A stretch of 64,000 bases of DNA from Psychrobacillus sp040274765 (GTDB lineage Bacteria > Bacillota > Bacilli > Bacillales_A > Planococcaceae): positions 11,569 to 75,568 of the forward strand of contig JBEMAY010000006.1 of the NCBI GenBank assembly GCA_040274765.1, given 5' to 3'. The position numbers and the translations under genes are program-made. Shown here one piece after another: positions 43,197 to 52,127 of the stretch; the stretch's first letter is position 1, and each line of letters opens with the position of its first letter. The notes beneath the pieces are model-generated. The model did no database searches, was not told the origin of the DNA, and saw nothing but the letters and a program-made list of their open reading frames with translations.

Positions 43197-44597
43197 TTAT
43201 GACCTTGGGATCAATAACTCTAAAATATCTTCAGACACATAAGTTTGCTTGTTGTGCAGAATTGGAGCCTCTTTAAATTCTCTTATACTTCTATTGTATC
43301 CATACTTTAGCTCGCCACGTGTAATGGTAAAGGAACCATTGCCAAGCTTTAAATACATACTGTTTCGTTTTGGATGAGATATTACCTCATATCCTAAATG
43401 CTGGGCCACTTGACGCAAAGGAATCATTTTAACTCCATTATGGATAAAATAGTTTTCTGCTATTATGTGGTTGAGCTCCTTTACTGCAGGTTCAACATAG
43501 TCTATTGCTATAATTTTAGAAGGAGTCGTAAGCTTCTGTTCTCCCTTTGGAGGACTATAAAATACAATCAGCTCTTTATCCTTCAATTCCTGTTGTTTAA
43601 TTTTTTTACCTTTTTCATCTATTAGCTTTGTTTTTTCAGTAATCTTCAGCTGTAGCTCCCTATCAAAGCTCACAAGCTTCTCATTAAATTTCGATACTTT
43701 TACTAAGCTGCCCTTTTCTTCGTGAGTAACAATTATATCTGGGGTAATTCTTGGTGGATATATTAGAATCATTGGTTTATTTTTATCGTAATAGGCATCC
43801 ACTTTCTGACCCTTTTTTATCGAATCGATTGAGACTTTTTCAGAAGCATTATTAAGCGATATTACTTCTTTGTTTAATACAAACATAGATATCTGTGGCT
43901 CTTCATCGTCTGATTCTACAGTCAAGGTCACTTCTTTATTACCTTTAGTTACTTCCTTAACGGTACCTGTAAACTTGATAAAGTTACTGGCATTCTGCTC
44001 CTCATCATCTAAGACCACTACTTTAGATGGTATTGCTTGCGCAGGAATACTTCTAGTCGAGTTCTTATAAAATACAATTAGCTCATGTCCTGCAAAATTC
44101 TTTTGAACGATATTTTCCCCTTGCTTATTAACTACTCGCGTATCTTTAGTAATGTTCAGCTTAAGCTGATTGTCTTCACTTGTTAACTGATCATCAAATA
44201 TTCCCACTTTGGCAAATCCAACATTTTTGGAATCATGCGCAATGATAAGCTCTGGAGTAATTTGAGCAGGATAAATCATAATCCTAGCTTTTGTTTTGTC
44301 ATAATAGGCCTCTATTCGTTGTCCCTTCACAAGCTCTTTTTGTTGAATTTCCTTCGCTGTACCGCCATTAAACAATAGTGTCTCATCGGAAATAGTAAAA
44401 ATAGTGACAATTGGTTCTTTTTTCTCTGTTTCTACCGTAAGTATGACATTGTCATCCTTGCTTTTTATCTCTTTAATGACACCAGTAAATTTCTCTAATT
44501 TAGACATAGATTCTTCCTCCTTCGCTAAAACAAAAGTAGGTGCGAGAAGAAGACAGGTAGCTATAAAAAATATGGAAAGATAGCGTAGGTTTTTCAT
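43197..44597 (-). CDS. Secreted protein with a large internal duplication and a copper-amine-oxidase-N-like C-terminus
   Basis: 466 residues with a signal peptide (about 1-25, cleavage near VLAK). Two consecutive units, residues about 35-198 and 205-368, are clearly related: each has a YYDKxKxxIxIYP, an ITPxxI(I/V)xH and an ELIVFY segment at matching positions. Each unit can be divided again into two weaker halves of about 82 residues. The last 95 residues (GVKMIPLRQVAQHLGYEV...) resemble the Cu_amine_oxidN1 domain found in many Bacillota surface proteins, which itself binds no copper. Function is unknown; it is probably a cell-wall-associated beta-rich protein. Ends at a weak terminator. Confidence 0.8.
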   Translation of the reverse strand: MKNLRYLSIFFIATCLLLAPTFVLAKEEESMSKLEKFTGVIKEIKSKDDNVILTVETEKKEPIVTIFTISDETLLFNGGTAKEIQQKELVKGQRIEAYYDKTKARIMIYPAQITPELIIAHDSKNVGFAKVGIFDDQLTSEDNQLKLNITKDTRVVNKQGENIVQKNFAGHELIVFYKNSTRSIPAQAIPSKVVVLDDEEQNASNFIKFTGTVKEVTKGNKEVTLTVESDDEEPQISMFVLNKEVISLNNASEKVSIDSIKKGQKVDAYYDKNKPMILIYPPRITPDIIVTHEEKGSLVKVSKFNEKLVSFDRELQLKITEKTKLIDEKGKKIKQQELKDKELIVFYSPPKGEQKLTTPSKIIAIDYVEPAVKELNHIIAENYFIHNGVKMIPLRQVAQHLGYEVISHPKRNSMYLKLGNGSFTITRGELKYGYNRSIREFKEAPILHNKQTYVSEDILELLIPRS

Positions 44598-44732
44598 TTG
44601 AATCGTCCCCTTTGTTATTATTAGAGAATTAGACGGAAGGTTTCCATAAACGTTTCATATTATTTTTGAAACGTTCATTGTACTTGTACGTATAAAGTAT
44701 TATGTAAAAATACTTAGGAATGGAGCATAAAT

Positions 44733-45632
44733 ATGGCGTTAGTAATCAACGAAGTAACCAAGCGTTACCATGATTTCACTGCAGTAGACCATCTTTCCTT
44801 CACCATCGAAAAAGGTGAAATTTTTGGATTGATTGGTCAAAATGGAGCAGGTAAAACAACAACTTTTCGAATGATATTAGATTTACAGGAAACTACTGAA
44901 GGGACTATTACATGGGATGGTACAAATATCAACCATATTAATCGAGACCTACTTGGCTATTTACCAGAGGAAAGAGGAATTTTCCCATCTATGAAAGTAG
45001 AGGATCAGCTTTACTTTTTTGGCGAGCTTCGTGGTAAATCTCGAAAGGACCTTAAAAAGGAAGTCGATTATTGGATTGACCGTTTTGAATTAGAGGATAA
45101 AAGAAAAGCAAAAGCAGAAACATTATCAAAAGGGAACCAGCAAAAGGTACAATTGATCGCAAGCTTTATACACCAGCCTGCATTTCTCATATTAGACGAA
45201 CCATTCAGTGGACTGGATCCAGTAAACAAAGACTTGTTAAAAGGAGCTATTTTAGAGCTTAAAGACAAAGGCACTACTATTTTATTTTCTAGTCACCAGA
45301 TGGAAAATGTGGAAGAGCTATGTGACCATCTGTGTCTATTAAAACGAGGGGTCTCTTTATTTTCCGGAAGCCTACTAGATTTGAAGAAGCAGTATGGGAA
45401 AACAAGACTAAGCATTCGTACAGATCTACCTAAGGAAAAGCTGGAAAGTATGGAGGGCGTCGAGCACGTGCATGTTGGCAAAGACCAATACGTACTTACA
45501 TTAGCAGACGAAAAATATGCTCAAGCGATTTTTGATTCTATTTTTGATGGTAAATATATCGAAAAATTTAGCTTGGATTATCTGTCATTAGATGAAATTT
45601 TCAAGGATAAGGTAGGTGGCAAAAATGTCTAA
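44733..45632 (+). CDS. ABC transporter ATP-binding protein (YhaQ/NatA-like)
   Basis: 299 residues. Walker A GQNGAGKTTT (about 36-45), the ABC signature LSKGNQQKV, Walker B FLILDEPFSGLDP and the H-loop SSHQM are present. The C-terminal extension (about 215-299) is the extra domain seen in NatA/YhaQ-like exporters. It supplies ATP hydrolysis to the overlapping permease. The cargo may be Na+ or small toxic compounds as for NatAB, but that is family inference. Confidence 0.92.
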   Translation: MALVINEVTKRYHDFTAVDHLSFTIEKGEIFGLIGQNGAGKTTTFRMILDLQETTEGTITWDGTNINHINRDLLGYLPEERGIFPSMKVEDQLYFFGELRGKSRKDLKKEVDYWIDRFELEDKRKAKAETLSKGNQQKVQLIASFIHQPAFLILDEPFSGLDPVNKDLLKGAILELKDKGTTILFSSHQMENVEELCDHLCLLKRGVSLFSGSLLDLKKQYGKTRLSIRTDLPKEKLESMEGVEHVHVGKDQYVLTLADEKYAQAIFDSIFDGKYIEKFSLDYLSLDEIFKDKVGGKNV

Positions 45633-46863
45633 GTTTTGGTTGCTTGTAAAACAGCTATATACCGAAAAGATAAAGGCGAAGTCATTTATTGTCATGCTGG
45701 CCATATATGTTGGTGTAATCTCCATTGTTATGTTTTGGTCCGACATAAAGGCTGCTTTCTTTGAAAGTGAAGCATTGGAAATTGCTGTGGTAAATGAAAC
45801 GGATGCCGATATTGATGCTTTGTTCCAATCGAATAGTGATTTAGCCTTCTCCTTCCCTACAGAATCTAATAAGGAAGTAGAAAAGGAAGTAATTGATGGA
45901 GACTATGCTGCAGCTATTTTTATAAAAGATGAGGGAAACTCTCTTAGCGCTGAAATCGCAACCTATGAACCACTAACGTTTAATGATCAGCTTAGCCTAT
46001 CTTCAACCCTTCAATATGCAGGAAAATTGTATGAGGTCCAACAGTTAGATTTATCAGCTGAGGAAGCCGACAAGATCCTGCAATCGGAAACAGTTATTAC
46101 TATGAAAAATTTAGATGAAGCCTCAAGTGGCGGTAAGAGTGAGGATGAGAAGGCTATAGGAATCGTCGCTTCTATGCTTGTTGGTTCGTTAATTTACGGA
46201 TTTTTAATCTCGTTCTCCTCTATGATTACAGCAGACGTAGCTTCTGAAAAGGGTTCTCGCGTTTTAGAGGTTCTTCTTGCCAGTGTCAAACCATCTACAC
46301 ATTTAATAGCTAAATTAACAGGTACATTTCTCCTTGCAATTACACAAATCGGGGCATTGGTCCTTGTGCTAGCAATCATCTTCATGACAGTTGATGGTGG
46401 ATCAAAAATAGATAGCATACAACCTATGATTGAGGAGCTGTCCTACTCTTATATTGCTTATGCACTCGTATTTTTAGTTCTGACCATTGTTCTGAATTTA
46501 ATCATTGGGGCATTATTAGGTTCACTTGTTTCTAAAGTAGAGGAAGCCAGTCAAGCTATGATGCCAATGACAATCATCGGAATCATTGGGTTCTACGTAT
46601 TAATCTTTGGAGCACAAAGTCCAGACACGATGCTGGTAAAGGTTTTCTCTTACATCCCATTTACATCAGGGATGGTAATGCCACTACGTATTGGAGCAAC
46701 GGACATTGGGTCTTTCGAGCCTCTACTTGCTCTAGGAATCCTAGCTCTTACATCTATCATAGCTTTCGTTATTAGTCTCTCCTTCTATAAACGAAGTGTT
46801 CTTACGTATAGTACAGGTGGGCTTATCCAAAAGATTAAAACGATGCTGAAGGTAACAACTTAA
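45625..46863 (+). CDS. ABC-2 type permease (YhaP/NatB-like)
   Basis: 412 residues from the ATG at 45625; an in-frame GTG nine bases earlier is part of the ribosome site. One N-terminal helix (about 19-40) is followed by an extracytoplasmic domain of about 120 residues and five to six helices from residue 175. The pattern TADVASEKGSRVLEVLLASVKP before helix 3 is the ABC-2/NatB family element. The gene overlaps the ATP-binding gene by eight bases and shares a terminator. Confidence 0.88.
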   Translation: MSKFWLLVKQLYTEKIKAKSFIVMLAIYVGVISIVMFWSDIKAAFFESEALEIAVVNETDADIDALFQSNSDLAFSFPTESNKEVEKEVIDGDYAAAIFIKDEGNSLSAEIATYEPLTFNDQLSLSSTLQYAGKLYEVQQLDLSAEEADKILQSETVITMKNLDEASSGGKSEDEKAIGIVASMLVGSLIYGFLISFSSMITADVASEKGSRVLEVLLASVKPSTHLIAKLTGTFLLAITQIGALVLVLAIIFMTVDGGSKIDSIQPMIEELSYSYIAYALVFLVLTIVLNLIIGALLGSLVSKVEEASQAMMPMTIIGIIGFYVLIFGAQSPDTMLVKVFSYIPFTSGMVMPLRIGATDIGSFEPLLALGILALTSIIAFVISLSFYKRSVLTYSTGGLIQKIKTMLKVTT

Positions 46864-46872
46864 TACTAAATG

Positions 46873-46911
46873 AAAGTACCGTTGACCTTACATGGCTACG
46901 GTACTTTTTAC
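46873..46911 (+). terminator. Terminator of the ABC exporter operon
   Basis: AAAGTACCGT pairs with ACGGTACTTT around a 15-base loop, with a T-run after it. It lies in the region upstream of asparagine synthase, so the long open frame there is not coding. Confidence 0.75.
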
Positions 46912-46992
46912 TATTTGGAGCGTATTGCTCTCGTCACTTTTACAGTGCTTTTTTGCATATACTATGGGGGTGAAAGAAGGGATGCGAATAAT

Positions 46993-48837
46993 ATGTGCGG
47001 AATAACGGGATGGGTTGACTTTAAAAGAGATTTAAGGGGCTATTCCCCCATTGTAGAGAAAATGGCAGAGTGCTTAAAAAAGCGTGGGCCTGATGATCAT
47101 CAAGTATGGAGTTCTGTTCATGCAATTTTTGGCCACCGAAGATTGACAGTAGTTGACCCTATCGGTGGTAAGCAGCCTATGAGTAAAAGCTATCAATCTA
47201 GAAACTACACACTTTGCTATAATGGTGAACTGTACAATACCGAAGAGCTTCGAAAAGAATTATTAAGTCGAGGGCATTCATTTTCTGGCCATTCCGATAC
47301 AGAGGTATTGTTAACCTCTTATAGCGAATGGAAGGAACAGTGCATTGATTATTTTAATGGGATTTTTGCATTTGCGATTTGGGACGAAGAAGAACAAAAA
47401 GTTTTTATGGCAAGAGACCGTTTAGGGGTTAAGCCTTTGTTTTATACAGAAAGAAATGAAGGGTTACTCTTCGGATCTGAATTAAAATCATTGCTTGCAC
47501 ATCCAGATGTCCCAACGGAAATGGACCGTGTTGGTTTATCAGAAATTATTGGGTTAGGTCCTTCTCGTACCCCTGGCGTTGGTGTTTATAAAGGGATAAT
47601 GGAGCTTCGTCCAGCACATGCCTTAATCTTCTCTAAGAATGGTCTCCGTATATGGAGATATTGGAATGTGGAAAGTAAGGAGCATACCGATAATCTAGAC
47701 GAAACAGTCGAGAAAGTTAGATACTTGTTTACAGATGCGGTAGAAAGACAACTCGTGTCCGATGTGCCTTTATGTACATTCCTTTCAGGAGGAATAGACT
47801 CGAGTGCTATTTCTGCAGTGGCGGCGAATGCCTATAAAAGAGATGGTAAGCCTCCGCTTCATACTTACTCCATTGATTATGAAAATAACAACGTACATTT
47901 CAAGGGCAATGAGTTTCAGCCTAGCGAAGATTTCCCTTTCATCCAAAAGGTCTCCAACACTCTTAATACCACCCACCATTTTTCTGTTATTACTCAGGAT
48001 GATTTAGCCCAATTCCTAACGGAGGCAGTCCATGTTCGCGATTTACCTGGAATGGCAGATATCGACTCCTCTCTATTATGGTTTTGCAAGGAGATCAAAA
48101 AGGATTTTACCGTAGGATTATCAGGAGAATGTGCGGATGAAATTTTTGGTGGCTACCCATGGTTCCATAAGATAGGAAATGCAGAAACAGGCTTTCCTTG
48201 GATTCGCTCCAAGCATGAAAGACACTCCTTGCTAAATGATAGCTGGCAGAAAAAATTGGACATTGATGAATATGTCCAAAATGCTTATGATGTCAGTGCA
48301 GCTGAGACGCCTCAGCTATTTGGAGAATCCTCTATAGAAGCAGAGCGAAGAGAGCTTTTTTATATGAATATGATTTGGTTTATGACCACACTGCTAGACC
48401 GCAAAGACCGAATGAGCATGGGAGCAAGTTTAGAGGTGCGTGTACCATTTGCTGACCACCGGCTTGTAGAGTATGCGTGGAATATTCCATGGGAATTCAA
48501 AATGGTTGGAAATCAAGAAAAAGGTATATTGCGCAAGGCTTTAGAGGGAATTCTTCCGAACGAGGTACTTTATCGTAAAAAAAGTCCTTACCCAAAAACA
48601 CATAATCCTGTTTACGCTGCAAAGGTACAGCTTATGCTAAAGGAACAGTTGTTAGATAAGCATTCTATCTTACATGAATTATTTACACCAAGTAGCCTTC
48701 ACGCTTTAATCGAATCAAATGGAGAAGCCTTTAAAACTCCTTGGTATGGTCAATTGATGACGGGTCCTCAGCTGTTGGCCTACTTGGCTCAAATGCATAT
48801 TTGGTTTAAGGATTATAATGTACAGCTCGTTGACTGA
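46993..48837 (+). CDS. asnB: Asparagine synthase (glutamine-hydrolysing)
   Basis: 614 residues from the ATG at 46993, which puts the nucleophile Cys at position 2 (MCGITGW) as class II glutaminases require; the extended upstream frame crosses a terminator and must be discarded. Glutaminase landmarks are FGHRRLTVVDP, YNGELYN and RDRLGVKPLFY. The synthetase half has the PP-loop LSGGIDSSAIS and GLSGECADEIFGGYPW. It converts aspartate plus glutamine to asparagine. The closest Bacillus match by size is AsnO, so the exact paralogue (AsnB/AsnO/AsnH) is uncertain. AAGGGA-type site about ten bases upstream. Confidence 0.92.
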   Translation: MCGITGWVDFKRDLRGYSPIVEKMAECLKKRGPDDHQVWSSVHAIFGHRRLTVVDPIGGKQPMSKSYQSRNYTLCYNGELYNTEELRKELLSRGHSFSGHSDTEVLLTSYSEWKEQCIDYFNGIFAFAIWDEEEQKVFMARDRLGVKPLFYTERNEGLLFGSELKSLLAHPDVPTEMDRVGLSEIIGLGPSRTPGVGVYKGIMELRPAHALIFSKNGLRIWRYWNVESKEHTDNLDETVEKVRYLFTDAVERQLVSDVPLCTFLSGGIDSSAISAVAANAYKRDGKPPLHTYSIDYENNNVHFKGNEFQPSEDFPFIQKVSNTLNTTHHFSVITQDDLAQFLTEAVHVRDLPGMADIDSSLLWFCKEIKKDFTVGLSGECADEIFGGYPWFHKIGNAETGFPWIRSKHERHSLLNDSWQKKLDIDEYVQNAYDVSAAETPQLFGESSIEAERRELFYMNMIWFMTTLLDRKDRMSMGASLEVRVPFADHRLVEYAWNIPWEFKMVGNQEKGILRKALEGILPNEVLYRKKSPYPKTHNPVYAAKVQLMLKEQLLDKHSILHELFTPSSLHALIESNGEAFKTPWYGQLMTGPQLLAYLAQMHIWFKDYNVQLVD

Positions 48838-48847
48838 TAGATGGATA

Positions 48848-48894
48848 GAGGGCTGGACGTGAACTATAACGTCCATGCTCTTTTTTATTTTTTT
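48848..48894. terminator. Bidirectional terminator
   Basis: GAGggcTGGACGT pairs with ACGTCCaTGCTC around GAACTATA, followed by TTTTTTATTTTTTT. Confidence 0.82.
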
Positions 48895-49694
48895 ACTCCA
48901 ATGTACAGTAGATGAGATGATAATCCTAACAAATATGGGTCACTTGCTTTTTCGATTAGCAGGTTAATTAGTTTTTCATATTCCTGCTCTCCTTTACTCT
49001 TCCAGTAGTTCCAACTCTCCTTGGTTAATGTTGCAGCCACGTTAGAGCCAATTAATGCTTGGCTTTGAAACCCATTAGATTCCATAAAGGGAGTTATCTC
49101 ATCAATATTATAATAATAGGCTCCTGTAAAACGCCCTGCCTCTTGATGATCAAAGCAGCCAGTTTGATTGAATTGTGAGATATTATCAATCTGGTCATTT
49201 GGTTTCCAATTTTCAGGATGTGCCAGAGAGGCTAGAAGATGTTTTATCCTAGGCATAAATGCCACAAAGACAAGACCGTCTTTTTTAGTTACTCTATGTA
49301 ATTCTTGGATTGCTTTTATGCGGTGATCCTCTTTCTGTAAATGATACATCGGTCCAAGCATAAGAGCAGCATCAAACTGACCATCGGGAATTTTAGATAA
49401 GTCTCGTGCATCAGCCACTAGGAAATCGGTGAAATAACTTGTTAGATGAAGCTCTTCTGCTTTTCCTTTCGCTATTTCTACTAGTTTAGGAGTAAGATCC
49501 GTTAGTGTTACATTGTAACCTTTACGAGCCAATTCCATTGCATATTTCCCCGGGCCTGCTCCGTTATCAAGGATGTGTCCACTAGGAGGCAAGTACTTAC
49601 TTATGTAGTGCCAATTCACCAGAAATTCAATGGGTTCTCTTTCTAATCTTCCCCATTCATCAAATTGATTGTAATAACTAATAATATCTCTCAT
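48885..49694 (-). CDS. Class I SAM-dependent methyltransferase
   Basis: 269 residues with a Rossmann-fold methyltransferase core. Motif I is HILDNGAGPGKYAMELARKG (about residues 41-60), motif II/III LTDLTPKLVEIAKGKAEE, and motif IV GQFDAALMLGPMYHL. The C-terminal part folds as the substrate cap. No substrate can be named. It is a single gene, convergent with asparagine synthase. Confidence 0.88.
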   Translation of the reverse strand: MRDIISYYNQFDEWGRLEREPIEFLVNWHYISKYLPPSGHILDNGAGPGKYAMELARKGYNVTLTDLTPKLVEIAKGKAEELHLTSYFTDFLVADARDLSKIPDGQFDAALMLGPMYHLQKEDHRIKAIQELHRVTKKDGLVFVAFMPRIKHLLASLAHPENWKPNDQIDNISQFNQTGCFDHQEAGRFTGAYYYNIDEITPFMESNGFQSQALIGSNVAATLTKESWNYWKSKGEQEYEKLINLLIEKASDPYLLGLSSHLLYIGVKK

Positions 49695-49805
49695 AAAACA
49701 CCTACATTCCTTTGTAAATTTAATATCTAAGTTCTACATAATGTAGAAGAATTCCTGCTATGTAATAGGAAGTCCGTAAATCTAAAGGGATTTCTACAAA
49801 ACACA

Positions 49806-49847
49806 ATAAAAAGACAGAGATTTGATTGTCTCTGCCTTTTTACTTTG
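49806..49847 (-). terminator. Terminator, probably of the dapH-dapL operon
   Basis: The arms AAAAAGaCAGAGA and TCTCTGcCTTTTT flank a short loop. It is downstream of dapL on the minus strand, with the repeat element between. Confidence 0.65.
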
Positions 49848-49886
49848 TTTAAAAAATATAGAACTGTGCACCTGTGGAAAGATTGA

Positions 49887-49972
49887 TGTCTAGCTCCGGT
49901 GGCTGAGGTACTGCCTCCTCGCTTTTTTCCATTTGCCTGTCGGGGCAGGGATAGGTGCTTACGCTTTTCTTG
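49887..49972. repeat. Degenerate dispersed-repeat element (TGTCTAGCTCC...GCTTACGCTTTTCTTG type)
   Basis: The block begins TGTCTAGCTCCGGTGGCT and ends AGGTGCTTACGCTTTTCTTG, with short G/C-rich inverted repeats inside (for example TGCC..GGCA). I recall closely similar ends on small dispersed intergenic repeats of Bacillus and Planococcaceae genomes. It is G/C-richer than its surroundings and abuts the dapL stop. Only one copy is in the window. Confidence 0.6.
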
Positions 49973-49973
49973 T

Positions 49974-51101
49974 TTATTTACTTGTAAGTGCTCTTAGGTA
50001 CTGATCCATAAAAGGGACAAGATAGTCTATTAGCTCTTCGCTTGGATTCATCTTCGCATGGTGAAGCCCAAAAGGAGAGTCAACACCTGCCCAAAATAAC
50101 ATACCTGGTATATCCTTTAAAAAATAGCCAAAATCTTCACCTGTCATCGCTGCGTCACAATGAATGGCGTTAGTTCCTTCATGCTCGTTAGCAAATACAA
50201 GAAATTCATTGGTAATGTCTTGATCGTTATACACTTGATAGTATGAGGATCCATAATCAATTTTTGCCTCACATTCAAACGCAGTTTCAGTTGCATTGCA
50301 AAATGCTTCAATCTTTTCTTTTATTAACGTCATTGTAGTAGCATCCATCGTACGAATCGTCCCTTCCAGGCGTGCGTGACCTGAAATAATATTCTGTACA
50401 GTACCAGATGTAAATTTTCCGATAGTTAACACGGCAGGCTTCATCGGATTGACTGATCGGCTAACGATGGATTGCAACTGCAGTAAAAGAGTTGCGGCTG
50501 CAATGGACATATCCCTTGCTTGATGTGGATATGCTGCATGCCCTTCCTTCCCTATTAAGTCAATGTAAAGCTCCGATGTATTAGCGAATAGGAGCCCAGG
50601 CCGGGTAGCAATCGTTCCAACTGGATACTCCGGCGCTACGTGATATGCAAATATTTTGTCAGGTACTAGCTCAGGATGTTCTTCCCTTAACCAGTTAAGC
50701 ATCGGAAGAGCACCACCTGGGCTTTCCTCTGCCGGCTGAAACAAGAACACCATATCGTCGTTTATCGGTGTAACTACTATTCTTTCTAGCAAGCCTAGGG
50801 CAACGGTCATATGCATATCATGACCGCATGCATGCATATGACCTGGGTGCTCAGAGGCAAAAGGAACATCGGTAGCTTCGGTAATCGGAAGCCCGTCGAT
50901 GTCCGTTCTCCATCCAATTGTTTGGGTAGGTTGAAGTCCCTCTACTTTGACGACAATTCCTGTTTTCCAAGTAATAATCTTTAATCGGTCCTGAGAAAGC
51001 GATTTGATTTGCTCTAAAAGATAGGCTTGCGTTTTTACTTCCTCAAAGCCAAGCTCTGGTATGCGATGCAAGTCTCGACGGATATCAAGTAAGGCCTTCA
51101 T
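49974..51101 (-). CDS. dapL: N-acetyldiaminopimelate deacetylase
   Basis: A 375-residue M20-family amidohydrolase. The metal motifs HACGHDMHM (about 91-99), FQPAEESPGG and a C-terminal GEDFGYF with HHAKMNPSEE are present. It removes acetate from N-acetyl-LL-diaminopimelate in the acetylase branch of lysine and cell-wall DAP synthesis. The adjoining dapH gene, 11 bp upstream, provides the acetylated precursor pathway, which pins the substrate more firmly than the motifs alone. In B. subtilis the pair is ykuQ-ykuR. Confidence 0.92.
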   Translation of the reverse strand: MKALLDIRRDLHRIPELGFEEVKTQAYLLEQIKSLSQDRLKIITWKTGIVVKVEGLQPTQTIGWRTDIDGLPITEATDVPFASEHPGHMHACGHDMHMTVALGLLERIVVTPINDDMVFLFQPAEESPGGALPMLNWLREEHPELVPDKIFAYHVAPEYPVGTIATRPGLLFANTSELYIDLIGKEGHAAYPHQARDMSIAAATLLLQLQSIVSRSVNPMKPAVLTIGKFTSGTVQNIISGHARLEGTIRTMDATTMTLIKEKIEAFCNATETAFECEAKIDYGSSYYQVYNDQDITNEFLVFANEHEGTNAIHCDAAMTGEDFGYFLKDIPGMLFWAGVDSPFGLHHAKMNPSEELIDYLVPFMDQYLRALTSK

Positions 51102-51112
51102 ATGTCACCTTC

Positions 51113-51826
51113 TTAAATTTGACGTAGTTCTTGCATAATTTCTGTTTTCGATTTTGTTTGTGCATCGATATCCTTGATCACCTTTGCAGGGGTACCTGCA
51201 ACAACTGTATAAGGAGGTACGTCTTTCGTAACAACTGCTCCAGCAGCCACAACTGCACCCTTACCAACACGGCATCCCTCTAGAACTACGGCGTTTGCAC
51301 CGATCAATACGTCATCCTCAATAATTACTGGTGTAGCAGAAGGTGGCTCAATAACACCTGCAAGCACTGCTCCAGCTCCAATATGACAATTGTCTCCCAC
51401 AGTTGCACGGCCACCAAGGATTGCTCCCATATCAATCATAGTTCCTTTTCCAATAACCGCACCAATATTAATTACAGCACCAAGCATGATAATTGCATTA
51501 TCTCCAATGCTCACTTGGTCACGGATCACTGCACCAGGCTCAATTCTTGCATTAATCCCTTTTAAGTCTAATAGAGGAATAGCAGAATTTCTGCTTTCAT
51601 TTTCTACTACTACATCCTCAATTAGATTCTTATGCTCATCTAAAGCAGGTTGAATTTCCGACCATTCTCCAAATAGAATAAGAGAATTCCCTTGCCCAAA
51701 AACCTTTGTATGTTCACCAAAAGAAAGCTGGTCAATACCTGATCCCTTTATGTATACCTTCACTTGTGTGGATTTCTTTGCATGTTGAATATAAGAAATA
51801 ATTTCATGTGCATCTAATTGTTTCAT
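51113..51826 (-). CDS. dapH: Tetrahydrodipicolinate N-acetyltransferase
   Basis: A 237-residue left-handed beta-helix acyltransferase. Hexapeptide-repeat turns run from about residue 90 to 200 (IGDNAIIMLGAVINIGAVIGKG, then GDNCHIGAGAVLAG, GANAVVLEGCRVGKGAVVAAG as landmarks), preceded by an N-terminal alpha/beta domain typical of DapH. It acetylates tetrahydrodipicolinate from acetyl-CoA. The start ATG has GAGGAGG upstream. First gene of the dapH-dapL operon; I saw no lysine riboswitch upstream. Confidence 0.93.
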   Translation of the reverse strand: MKQLDAHEIISYIQHAKKSTQVKVYIKGSGIDQLSFGEHTKVFGQGNSLILFGEWSEIQPALDEHKNLIEDVVVENESRNSAIPLLDLKGINARIEPGAVIRDQVSIGDNAIIMLGAVINIGAVIGKGTMIDMGAILGGRATVGDNCHIGAGAVLAGVIEPPSATPVIIEDDVLIGANAVVLEGCRVGKGAVVAAGAVVTKDVPPYTVVAGTPAKVIKDIDAQTKSKTEIMQELRQI

Positions 51827-51926
51827 GTTCTCATTACCTCCTCAAATATGTGCTTATTGTACAGTAATTTTTATTAAAAATCACGAATTAAAATACATTT
51901 TAAAATAATTAATCAACTCCATTATA

Positions 51927-51975
51927 AATGTGAATTATATTACAGGTGCCAGGCACCTGTAATATAATTTACATT
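51927..51975. repeat. 49-bp near-perfect palindrome with GGTGCC-A-GGCACC core
   Basis: Two 24-bp arms (AATGTGAATTATATTACAGGTGCC and its complement with one G-U-compatible mismatch, written here as landmarks only by position 51927-51950 and 51952-51975) flank a single A. It lies 100 bp upstream of dapH and 150 bp upstream of the TAXI gene, between divergent operons. The core GTGCCAGGCACC resembles palindromic units dispersed in some Bacillales genomes. It could form a cruciform, an RNA hairpin or a binding site. Confidence 0.75.
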
Positions 51976-52079
51976 AAAATATCTGAAAATACTGATATCT
52001 GGTTGTAAAATTTTAGATTAAAAGTATAATATTATTAATCATCTACTTATAATGACAGAAATATTGTTATATTCCAAAA

Positions 52080-52093
52080 TGCAAGCGCTGTCA
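52080..52093 (+). promoter_or_regulatory. cre-like CcpA site in front of the TAXI-TRAP operon
   Basis: TGCAAGCGCTGTCA matches 13 of 14 positions of the cre consensus TGWAANCGNTNWCA. It lies about 35 bp upstream of the GTG start, near where transcription should begin, a repressing position. Glucose repression of this importer is therefore plausible. Confidence 0.6.
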
Positions 52094-52127
52094 TTTAGAT
52101 GGAAATAATACTTTGGGGGGAGAGAAA

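Noticed and set aside
46870..46992. N-terminal extension of asparagine synthase
   Set aside because: It crosses the ABC-operon terminator, and the catalytic cysteine must be residue 2, as it is when starting at 46993.
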